The position numbers were made by a program, and so were the translations under genes. A model generated the notes under the pieces. It searched no databases. It had not been told where the DNA came from and saw only the letters and a list, made by a program, of their open reading frames with translations. This document shows, in pieces, positions 1-6,899 of a stretch of DNA of 42,689 nt (positions within the stretch are counted from its first letter, which is position 1; each line of letters opens with the position of its first letter). Source of the stretch: a bacterium (GTDB taxonomy: Bacteria; Desulfobacterota; Desulfocorpusculales; Desulfocorpusculum); NCBI GenBank assembly GCA_037481695.1, contig JBBFLE010000023.1:1-42689 (forward strand), given 5' to 3'.

Positions 1-521
1 CTTGGGCTTCCAGATCAAAGACAGTAGGGTCGTACAGGTTAGTTGACCAGATTATTACCTGATATCAAATGGATATCCCTGTTTGGTCGATGCTAACTTG
101 TAAAGTCCTGTATGAGGTTCTTGTCTGAGCCATGGTTCCTCCCCCTTGTTTTCAAAAGGCCCACTTCTGTTTCCAACCTTAGTTCTCAAGGCCCTGTAAA
201 GGCGGGCTCAGCGGCCAAGGGAGGCCACCCTCGGGGCTTATGTCTGCGAGCCCCTAAGATGGATTAGATGAGACCAACCCTCATGGCTCATCATGGCCAG
301 GGGGCCTCTGGGGTTATGCCCTAGTCATTGTGTAATCATGGTATTCCAAATTCAAGGTAACTTCTCTGCCCTCCAGACGAAATAGGGGTGTGTCTGAGGG
401 GCAAGAAACCTAATTCCGACATGTGGCAGAGCTCTTTGGTGCCACGAGCTCATGGTCAATAATTCGGGCCAACTTGCCCCTTTATCCCTGCACAAGACAC
501 AAATCATCTTGCCGGCCTGCC
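1..521. other. Gene-free left edge
   Basis: No reading frame with a recognisable product and no tRNA or rRNA signature is visible here. A weak hairpin (GGGGCT/AGCCCC, around 233-256) lies in the region, but no U-run follows it. The stretch lies 3' of the minus-strand acd-etfBA operon, so it may hold that operon's untranslated 3' end, but I see no clear terminator. Confidence 0.5.
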
Positions 522-995
522 TTATCCTGCCATGCTAATGGATGCGAGGTGGCCAGGCCCAGGCAGGACCAAAGGTTTCCTTGGGCTTTGTGAATCAGGC
601 CCCTGGTGTAGACCAAGCTCGTCTCCAAATACAACTTTGCATCCCAAGGCATCATGGAGGCTACCCCTTATGATGCTTACCAACCCTCTTGGGAATTCCA
701 TTACCTGTGCTGAGACAATGGCCTGCAGGTCTGTGGACATGATTGCCCAAGCTCCCCTCATTTCCAAGAAGCTAAACCCATGGGGGTTGCGGATCAGAAC
801 ATTTCTGTTCACTTCCACAAGGAATTGACCTTTGGGATCGAAGAACCGGCCGGAGACCACGGGAATCCTCCCGCCTGGCTCCAGCCTGTGGGCATGGAAG
901 AAGAAGCCTCCTGATCCCTCCACACGAAACTCTGCCTGGAGCCTTCCGTCCACCATGTAGTTGTGATATGCACTGACAGTTTTAAAGCTATGCAT
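522..995 (-). CDS. Unknown 157-aa protein, last gene of the acd-etf operon
   Basis: I do not recognise this family. The ATG overlaps the end of etfA by 8 nt, which suggests translational coupling and a role tied to acyl-CoA dehydrogenase/ETF. The protein has no signal peptide, membrane segment or cysteine cluster. The first ~115 residues alternate short hydrophobic stretches with glycines and look beta-rich (GGFFFHAH near residue 29, GRFFDPKGQFLVEVNRN near 49). The last ~30 residues are Pro/Gly-rich and probably disordered. The overlap and the ordered N-terminal part favour a real gene. A chance open frame cannot be excluded without homologues. Confidence 0.55.
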   Translation of the reverse strand: MHSFKTVSAYHNYMVDGRLQAEFRVEGSGGFFFHAHRLEPGGRIPVVSGRFFDPKGQFLVEVNRNVLIRNPHGFSFLEMRGAWAIMSTDLQAIVSAQVMEFPRGLVSIIRGSLHDALGCKVVFGDELGLHQGPDSQSPRKPLVLPGPGHLASISMAG

Positions 996-2013
996 GGGCC
1001 ACCTCCTCTCGCCCCCTTTGGGTCTCCTCCAAGGTACGGAGCAGTCTGGGCAAGATTTCCTCTATATTTCCTACGATTCCCAAGTCGGCCTGCCTGAAGA
1101 TTGGAGCATCGGGATTTCTGTCCAGGGCAATTATGAATTGGGAGTTCTGAATCCCTGCGGTGTATTGCAAGGCTCCGGAAGTTCCAAGGCTGATGAGGAG
1201 CTTTGGACTTATGGAACGCCCTGTCTGGCCTATCATCCTTTCCTCTGCAAGGATTCCTTTTTTTACCAGGGGCCTTGTACCACCGATCTGCCCTCCCAAC
1301 AAACGGGCCAGGTGTAAAGACTGCTGGAATCTCTTGGGATCAGCAGCTCCCAATCCCACACTCACCACCAGGGATGCATCTTCCAGTCGGGCCCCATCAT
1401 CCTGCAATTCCTCTTCATGAAGGAGCTCCACATCCTCTGCCTGGCAGAATTCCCCAGGTTCCAGGTAAATCACCTGAGCAGAAGCGGTTTCGTCATGAGG
1501 CCTTTCCTTGAAGACCCCTGGCCTGACCGTGGCCATTTGAGGGCGTGTTTCGGGGGTAATGACTTGTGCCAAGAGCCTTCCCCCAAAGGCTGGCGTAGTC
1601 TGCACCAACAAACCGTTGCTTTCATCTATCTCAAGCCCCACGCAATCCGAGCTGAGCCCTGTATGGAGCCTCTTGGCAACTCTAGGGGCAAACTCTCTAC
1701 CAAAATCGGTCCCACCCACGAGAAAAATGGCGGGTTCATAGAGTCTTATCATGTGGCAAAGGGCTTCTGTGAAGATTCGGCTCCTAAACAAGGCCAACTG
1801 AGGTGCTTCCATCACATAGATGGCCTCAGCTCCGTGGGCTATGTATTCCATTACATAGGGAGCAGTATTCCAACCCAGCACTGCTACTGCACACCTGCTA
1901 GAGAGCCTCTCTGCCAATTCTCTGGCCTTTGCTATGAGCTCCAAGGTCACCCGGTTTCGCCTATAGTCCCGGTAATCGCCGAAAACCCAGACTTCTGCGC
2001 TTTTTGTCTCCAT
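988..2013 (-). CDS. etfA: Electron transfer flavoprotein, alpha subunit
   Basis: This 341-aa protein is the FAD-binding subunit of ETF, which takes electrons from acyl-CoA dehydrogenases in the cytoplasm. The C-terminal FAD domain is clear: GQTGRSISPKL, then SGALQYTAG, then APIFRQADLGIVGNIEEILP. The N-terminal domain has the usual Rossmann-like pattern. I place the start at the ATG at 2013 because GGAGG ends 7 nt before it; an in-frame codon eight residues upstream is poorer. It follows etfB after a 180-nt gap and overlaps the next small gene. Odd points: the usual SGGRG flavin-contact motif reads SVGLG, and the usual His of SGAIQH is Tyr284. These substitutions suggest altered flavin tuning; function is inferred from the family. 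Confidence 0.93.
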   Translation of the reverse strand: METKSAEVWVFGDYRDYRRNRVTLELIAKARELAERLSSRCAVAVLGWNTAPYVMEYIAHGAEAIYVMEAPQLALFRSRIFTEALCHMIRLYEPAIFLVGGTDFGREFAPRVAKRLHTGLSSDCVGLEIDESNGLLVQTTPAFGGRLLAQVITPETRPQMATVRPGVFKERPHDETASAQVIYLEPGEFCQAEDVELLHEEELQDDGARLEDASLVVSVGLGAADPKRFQQSLHLARLLGGQIGGTRPLVKKGILAEERMIGQTGRSISPKLLISLGTSGALQYTAGIQNSQFIIALDRNPDAPIFRQADLGIVGNIEEILPRLLRTLEETQRGREEVAHA

Positions 2014-2193
2014 GAGGACTCCTCCGTGGCCCTTCAAAGTTCTGAGCGATCCCTTCCTCCTAAGAACAATTGATCCAAACTTTCAAGATCGAAGATCCAA
2101 GCCCCCTGTGCCTTGCGTATCTTTGCTCAATGTGTTCTTACATCCCCAAGTGGTCCCAAGATCTTGGAACAGCCCCCTCTCCAGCAAAGCGCT

Positions 2194-2985
2194 CTAGGGT
2201 AAAACATGGTTTCTGCGCAGAGCTTCCAGGATCACCTCCACGGCTTGGTGAGGCGGCAGGGCAAGGACCTTGCCTTGTCTTCCATGGCTTGGCTCCTTGA
2301 GACCTACCAGCACAGTAGCCGATCCCCTTAGCCCAACCTGTTCTGTTTTTAGCCCCAGGTCCCTCAGATTCCACATATGACATTCCTTTGACTGGAAGGC
2401 CTTGCCCACTGCTCCCAGGCAGACATCCCTTGGCCTCCTGGGAGCCCTGAGAACGCCCACCACTGCGGGTATTGTGGCCCTTAGCTTTTGAAGGCGCCTG
2501 TCCAGCCTCCTGAGCACATAAACATGGTTTTGCTTTATCTCCACTTCCAATGCATAACCCAAGTATGGAAGCCCCAGTTCCTCTGCCACCTGAGGACCTA
2601 CCTGCCCGGTGTCGCTGTCCGAAGATCTACACCCACAGAGAACCAGGTCAGCCCTGGGCTCTAACCTGTTAAGAGCCGCTGCCAGAGACCTAGAGGTGGC
2701 CAATGTGTCACTGCCAGCCAAAGCAGGGTCTGAGATGAGAAAAGCTCGGTCAGCACCCATGGCCAAAGCCTCCATGAGGGATTCCAGGGCTTGGGGGGGA
2801 CCCATGGACAGAAGCGTTACCCGGCCACCCTTTATCTCCCTCAGTTGCAGGGCAACCTCCAGGGCTTCCAAGTCCTGGGGGTTTATGCGGCCAGGCACAC
2901 CCCCTCTGTCAATGGCCCACCGACCATTTTCCCATCTTATCTCAGCATGCTCCGGGACATGTTTTAAACATACGGCCATCTCCAT
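2194..2985 (-). CDS. etfB: Electron transfer flavoprotein, beta subunit
   Basis: The 263-aa partner of EtfA. It starts MEMAVCLKHVPEHAEI, the usual ETF-beta opening, and has the conserved core NPQDLEALEVALQL and MEALAMGADRAFLI. The nucleotide-binding loop reads SDSDTGQVGPQVAEELGLP. This DT-x-QVGP pattern resembles that of ETFs linked to electron bifurcation more than the DDDxNQ pattern of classical mitochondrial-type ETF, but sequence alone does not settle this. GGAGG lies 9 nt before the ATG at 2985. An alternative ATG at 3003 overlaps the upstream dehydrogenase stop as TGATG and also has a GAGG, so six extra residues are possible. Position directly after acd supports a dedicated dehydrogenase-ETF pair. 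Confidence 0.93.
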   Translation of the reverse strand: MEMAVCLKHVPEHAEIRWENGRWAIDRGGVPGRINPQDLEALEVALQLREIKGGRVTLLSMGPPQALESLMEALAMGADRAFLISDPALAGSDTLATSRSLAAALNRLEPRADLVLCGCRSSDSDTGQVGPQVAEELGLPYLGYALEVEIKQNHVYVLRRLDRRLQKLRATIPAVVGVLRAPRRPRDVCLGAVGKAFQSKECHMWNLRDLGLKTEQVGLRGSATVLVGLKEPSHGRQGKVLALPPHQAVEVILEALRRNHVLP

Positions 2986-3002
2986 GGTTGCAGTCCTCCG
3001 CA

Positions 3003-4181
3003 TCAGGCCTCAGGACGGGCAGAACCCCGGGCCGATGAAGACAATGAAAGTTCCCTGTATATCACCATCCGCTGTATTTCCGATGTGCCTTCGTATATTT
3101 GGGTGGCTTTGGCGTCCCTCAAGTATCTTTCCACGGCATAGGCCCGGCTGTAACCGTACCCCCCGTGGATCTGCACTGCTTCCAAGGCTGCTCGCACAGC
3201 CACCTCACTACTGAAAAGCTTCGCCATGGCAGAGTTCTTGGATGCCCTCTCTGCCGCATCCAAGAGGCGGGCCGCCTTATAGGTCAAGAGTCTTGCCGCT
3301 TCTATTTCCACAGCCATCTGGGCCACCTTGGACTGGATCGCCTGGAAGGTAGCTATGGGCTTTCCGAACTGGATCCTCTCACTGGCATAGGAAATGGCCG
3401 CATCCAAAGAAGCCTGAGCCAGCCCTAAAGCCTGCGCTGCTATGCCCACACGTCCACCATCCAGAGTGGCCAGGGCTATTTTCAAGCCATCTCCGGGCTG
3501 TCCCAATAGATTTTGAAGAGGTACACGGCAACCATCGAAGGAGAGCGAGCAAACGGGGTTTCCCCTCATTCCGCACAGCTCCTCCACCGGACCCCTGGAA
3601 AAACCTTCTCTGTGCGACTCCACCATGATGACGCTGGATTCATTGGATCTTCCGGTCATAAATGTCCTTGCAAAAACCAGTGCCAGAGACGCCACACCAC
3701 CATTGGTCACAAAAACCTTGGTGCCATTCAAGAGCAGACCATCTGCATCCAGCACAGCTGCTGTCTGTATGGCGCCGGCCTCGGAGCCTGCATTGGCCTC
3801 GGTAAGGCAAAAGGCTCCGATGGCATCTCCTTTGGCTAATGGACCCAGAAACCTCTCTTTCTGCTCCTGATTGCCAAAGCGCATGAGGGGATTGATAACC
3901 ACCCCGTTGTGCACGGCCAACAGCAATCCCAAAGCCCCGCAACAGCGTGATATTTCTTCCACCACAATCACCGTCCCAAGCCAGTCCAGCTGCGCTCCCC
4001 CAAGCTCATGGCTGACCTGAAGTCCCAAATAGCCCAAAGAACCCATAGCCCTTACAACCTCCCATGGAAACCGTCCGGTGGAATCCATGCGGGCGGCCAC
4101 CTCGGGGGAAATGTGTTGTGAGCCAAACTGCCTTACCACTCTTTGAACCACCCTGTGTGGCATATCCAGTTCCAGATACAT
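3003..4181 (-). CDS. Acyl-CoA dehydrogenase (short/medium-chain type)
   Basis: A 392-aa flavoenzyme that oxidises an acyl-CoA to the 2-enoyl-CoA and passes electrons to ETF. Family motifs are all present: FCLTEANAGSEAGAI around residue 127 (FAD/substrate loop), FVTNGG, ERIQFGKPIATFQAIQ, IHGGYGYSRAYAVERYLRDAK and QIYEGTSEIQ, whose Glu364 is the expected catalytic base. It is the first gene of the acd-etfB-etfA operon. The start is uncertain: AGGAGG at 4195-4200 is 13 nt from the ATG at 4181, too far for an ideal start. An ATT codon at 4185-4187, 7 nt from the same AGGAGG and in frame, would add two residues. Substrate cannot be told from sequence. Confidence 0.94.
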   Translation of the reverse strand: MYLELDMPHRVVQRVVRQFGSQHISPEVAARMDSTGRFPWEVVRAMGSLGYLGLQVSHELGGAQLDWLGTVIVVEEISRCCGALGLLLAVHNGVVINPLMRFGNQEQKERFLGPLAKGDAIGAFCLTEANAGSEAGAIQTAAVLDADGLLLNGTKVFVTNGGVASLALVFARTFMTGRSNESSVIMVESHREGFSRGPVEELCGMRGNPVCSLSFDGCRVPLQNLLGQPGDGLKIALATLDGGRVGIAAQALGLAQASLDAAISYASERIQFGKPIATFQAIQSKVAQMAVEIEAARLLTYKAARLLDAAERASKNSAMAKLFSSEVAVRAALEAVQIHGGYGYSRAYAVERYLRDAKATQIYEGTSEIQRMVIYRELSLSSSARGSARPEA

Positions 4182-4246
4182 GGGAATCTTATGGCCTCCT
4201 GTGCCTTGGATCCGGAATCAAAGCATCTTGAGTTTTTTCTGACCAC

Positions 4247-4284
4247 AAAAAAAAGAGGCCGTGGATTTCTCCCCACGGCCCTCT
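4247..4284 (-). terminator. Intrinsic terminator hairpin pointing toward acd
   Basis: On the minus strand a GC-rich stem (AGAGGGCCGTGG with CCACGGCCTCT, one bulged base, loop around 4265-4272) is followed at once by eight T residues (A-run 4247-4254 on the plus strand). This is the textbook form of a rho-independent terminator. Its U-run ends about 65 nt before the acd start. It may end transcription from the right, or act as an attenuator in the acd-etf leader. Confidence 0.75.
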
Positions 4285-4288
4285 AAAA

Positions 4289-4325
4289 ATCAGAAGGCCA
4301 TGGGGATCACCCATGGCCTTCTGAT
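4289..4325 (-). repeat. Perfect 16-bp inverted repeat (second hairpin)
   Basis: ATCAGAAGGCCATGGG (4289-4304) is the exact reverse complement of 4310-4325, with the 5-nt loop GATCA. On the minus strand it is followed by TTTT and then directly by the terminator at 4247-4284, so the two may work as tandem terminators or as parts of one leader. A perfect 16-bp stem with such a short loop is far beyond chance. Confidence 0.85.
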
Positions 4326-4352
4326 CTCCTAAGCTTAGAGTCTCAGGCGCAT

Positions 4353-4409
4353 GGGCGTATGTAGCCGCGAATTATTATGTTGCTAATTCGTATCGCGCCA
4401 CATACGCCC
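4353..4409 (-). repeat. Third structured element with nested stems
   Basis: GGGCGTATGT (4353-4362) pairs perfectly with ACATACGCCC (4400-4409). Nested inside, CGAATTA (4368-4374) pairs with TAATTCG (about 4384-4390) around a 9-nt loop. An outer 10-bp stem enclosing a 7-bp stem, 27 nt from the 16-bp hairpin, gives a continuous folded region of about 160 nt that could be an RNA leader or a small non-coding RNA. Strand is assigned from the directional terminator next to it. Confidence 0.6.
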
Positions 4410-4903
4410 GTTATCATCTGCCTTTGCTCCACCAAAAGCGCATTTTCCAAAAAAATATCAGCGCCAAGTTTTCTTGTCAAGCCCACAGAGCCTGCCCAGA
4501 GCATATTGCATCCCTAGGTGGGCAGCAGGCAAGGCTTGTCCTCCCAAAACCCCCTAGCCCAGCCCATTGGAGCCTTCCTTATTCTGAGAAGAGATGATCT
4601 AGTTGGTGGGTCCAGCTGATAAAAACTCATCCATAGCTTCTCCCTGGGGTCCATTTCAGGTTTAGACCTGAAAATCACCAAATCTGCCGGGCTTGGGAGT
4701 AGCCCTTCCAGGGTGACTCATCTGCCATATGTCCTCGCCAGCCCTGTTCAGATTCAAACCCAGGCCTGATTTCACAATAGAGCAGCAAGGGGTGCTTGGC
4801 CATGGATGGATTCACCTCAGGAAGTGTTGAGCTTACCCCTGGGCATCCATGATACCTAAAAGAGCTGGTCAGACTGCCTGCACGATCTGGCCAATAGCTC
4901 TGG

Positions 4904-5758
4904 TCAATCTCTTGGGAATACGGCAATTACCGTGGGCAGTGCCCTGGAAGGAGTGGATCCTTGCGTTTGCACTTCAGACAAGGTTGGATAGCTAAAATTT
5001 TCCGTTCGCAAAACAAGCTGAGCCTCCTCGCCCCCATCCATGCTCATGGCCCTCAACACAGAAAAAGGGCTGTCTCGAATAATCTCTGCCAGATCCCAAA
5101 GGGTGTATGGCCCTTGGGTTAAAAAAAGAAGCAGATTGCCCCCTGTCTCCTCTGCCAGGATGGTTCTGGCTGCCATATTGGGGGTGCGGCGCACTCTTAT
5201 GTTTTTCCATCTGTCCAGGAGCATGAAAGATTGGGCCACCTCCAGGTAGCCGTGTGCTTCAGGATCGAATTCCTCTTCGGCCAGATCCAGGATTCGGGCC
5301 TTCTGTAGATCCTCTCTCAGAGGTTCTGCCAGAAAAAGCGCCTGGAAGAGCCTGTGGAGCCTGCCTTGAATTTTGTTGCCCCCGCTTACCAAAAGACCCA
5401 TGTATGAGAAGTCGGGATAATACTGTCCGGCATTGAAAACCGCAAGGGCTTGGCTCTTTTCTATCCAGTCAGACATTCTAAGGGGTTGGGAAACACCTTC
5501 CCTGAGAAAGTTTAACACTTTGAATCTGTACCTGTGGGGATCGATTCTCAAGACACATATGTCTGGATTGTTTGTAACTGTCCATCTTATCCATTGAAGC
5601 CCGGGCAGGAGTTCTTTGGATTGAATTGTTGGAGATTGGGGGTTGAAAGCACCCACACTGTCTTCTGCCAGAGCCGTGCTGGTGGCCATGACAAAGAGAA
5701 ATAGGGCCAATCTAATAGGATCACAAAGATAGCAAGGGATCATTTTCCAATTCCGCAT
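4904..5758 (-). CDS. Secreted phosphodiester glycosidase-like protein (NAGPA/DUF2233 type)
   Basis: A 284-aa protein. Residues 1-31 form a signal peptide (basic start, hydrophobic core PIRLALFLFVMATSTALA), so it acts in the periplasm or outside. The body matches the fold related to N-acetylglucosamine-1-phosphodiester alpha-N-acetylglucosaminidase: ALAVFNAGQYY, PNMAARTILAEE, LLLFLTQG and MSMDGGEEAQLVL, the last being the family's SLDGGGS-type motif with EE in place of GS. The known family cleaves sugar-phosphodiester links, and some members act on the cell envelope. The true substrate here is unknown. The ATG at 5758 follows a GGAAGGGTGG stretch; a TTG five codons earlier is possible. It stands alone, divergent from nifU. 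Confidence 0.75.
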   Translation of the reverse strand: MRNWKMIPCYLCDPIRLALFLFVMATSTALAEDSVGAFNPQSPTIQSKELLPGLQWIRWTVTNNPDICVLRIDPHRYRFKVLNFLREGVSQPLRMSDWIEKSQALAVFNAGQYYPDFSYMGLLVSGGNKIQGRLHRLFQALFLAEPLREDLQKARILDLAEEEFDPEAHGYLEVAQSFMLLDRWKNIRVRRTPNMAARTILAEETGGNLLLFLTQGPYTLWDLAEIIRDSPFSVLRAMSMDGGEEAQLVLRTENFSYPTLSEVQTQGSTPSRALPTVIAVFPRD

Positions 5759-6068
5759 GCCACCCTTCCCCAACGCATCATCTATATTGCACGCTACAGA
5801 ACTCCGAAATGTAGGTCAAGCCCCAGCACCGGTTCCCAGGCAAGGGCCTTCCAGGCAATCACGACCCAAAGCCATCTCGGGTTTTGAGGCCAGATCCCAT
5901 GGGGCTTGTTGCCCTGGCAAAGAAGGCTTCCCAGGAATCATTGCCAAGGCATGGCTGTGCTGGGTCTCAGTGGAGTTGAGATGGCCAGGAGCCCCTGCCT
6001 TGATGAATGCAAGAGAGTTATGATACATAGGGATCCTAGTAAAGTTCTCATGTAGGGGGAAAAAGGTC
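5759..6068. other. Divergent intergenic region between glycosidase-like gene and nifU
   Basis: 310 nt that should carry promoters in both directions. I see no tRNA and no clear IscR-type or consensus sigma-70 site. A TATGAT hexamer near 6018, 51 nt before nifU, is a weak -10 candidate for the nifUS operon without a convincing -35. Frames through this region are open by chance only. Confidence 0.4.
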
Positions 6069-6899
6069 ATGTGGGAGTATACCGAAAAGGTGATGGACCA
6101 TTTTCGAAATCCTAGAAACGTGGGTGTAATAGATGATGCCGATGGAGTGGGTGAAGTGGGTTCCATGGCCTGCGGTGATGCCTTGACTTTGTACATAAAG
6201 GTCGACCAGCAGGGACGAATAAAGGACGCCAAGTTTCAGACCTTTGGCTGTGCCAGCGCCATAGCTTCATCCTCGGCCCTAACAGAACTCATAAAGGGTA
6301 AGACCATAGAGGAGGCCTTAAAGATAACCAACCAGGACATAGCAGATTACCTGGGTGGTCTTCCAGAACAGAAGATGCACTGTTCGGTCATGGGCCGTGA
6401 AGCTCTTTTGGCTGCCATTGCCAACTACAAGGGGCAGAGCCGAGAGAGCCTGGCGTCTCCCCTTGTGTGCGAATGCTTCGGGGTCACACAAGAGGAGATA
6501 GAGCGTGCAATTCGGGAAAACGGACTCACCACCAGGGAGCAGGTGACCCACTACACCAAGGCAGGGGGCGGTTGCGGCAGTTGCCATGAGCGCATAGAGG
6601 AGATATTGGCAAGACTCAAGAAGGAAGTTCCTGTGGTCGCATTGCCTGCCCAGAGAAGACTCACCAACCTCCAGAAGATGCGTTTGGTGGAAGAGACCAT
6701 AGAGAGGCAGATTCGTCCCGAACTTCAAAAGGATGGCGGTGACATTGAGCTCGTAGACGTGGAGGGGAATCGGGTGATGGTTTCCCTAAGAGGGGTTTGC
6801 ACCGGGTGTCCAAGTTCCAACATAACCATAAAGGGAATAGAACAAAAACTCAAAGAAATGGTTTCCCAGGATTTGGTGGTGGAGGAGGTGCGCCAATGA
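6069..6899 (+). CDS. nifU: NifU, three-domain Fe-S cluster scaffold
   Basis: A 276-aa full-length NifU. Residues 1-125 are the IscU-like scaffold with its three cysteines (C35 in ACGDALTL, C61 in FGCASA, C105 in KMHCSVMG). Residues 130-180 are the BFD-like [2Fe-2S] domain (C134, C136, C169, C172). Residues 200-276 are the NifU C-terminal domain with CTGC (C244, C247). It assembles Fe-S clusters on sulfur provided by NifS. The start follows GGGGGAAAAAGG. The stop overlaps the nifS ATG as ATGA. No other nif genes lie nearby, so it probably serves general Fe-S assembly, as in several anaerobes, rather than nitrogenase. Confidence 0.95.
   Translation: MWEYTEKVMDHFRNPRNVGVIDDADGVGEVGSMACGDALTLYIKVDQQGRIKDAKFQTFGCASAIASSSALTELIKGKTIEEALKITNQDIADYLGGLPEQKMHCSVMGREALLAAIANYKGQSRESLASPLVCECFGVTQEEIERAIRENGLTTREQVTHYTKAGGGCGSCHERIEEILARLKKEVPVVALPAQRRLTNLQKMRLVEETIERQIRPELQKDGGDIELVDVEGNRVMVSLRGVCTGCPSSNITIKGIEQKLKEMVSQDLVVEEVRQ

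Larger units (their letters stand above)
4182..4903. other. Intergenic region rich in inverted repeats
   Basis: About 720 nt between the minus-strand glycosidase-like gene and the acd-etf operon. The acd-proximal part (4247-4409) is almost entirely inverted repeats, listed separately. The rest (4410-4903) holds no convincing gene. An 83-codon minus frame at 4675-4926 has no Shine-Dalgarno site and an unlikely composition. A short motif at 4658-4682 recurs imperfectly at 33798-33822. The promoter of acd must lie in or near the hairpin zone, but I see no clear -35/-10 pair. Confidence 0.6.

Noticed and set aside
4675-4926. 83-codon minus frame after the glycosidase-like gene
   Set aside because: No Shine-Dalgarno site, overlaps the upstream gene's end, composition not protein-like, no recognisable domain.
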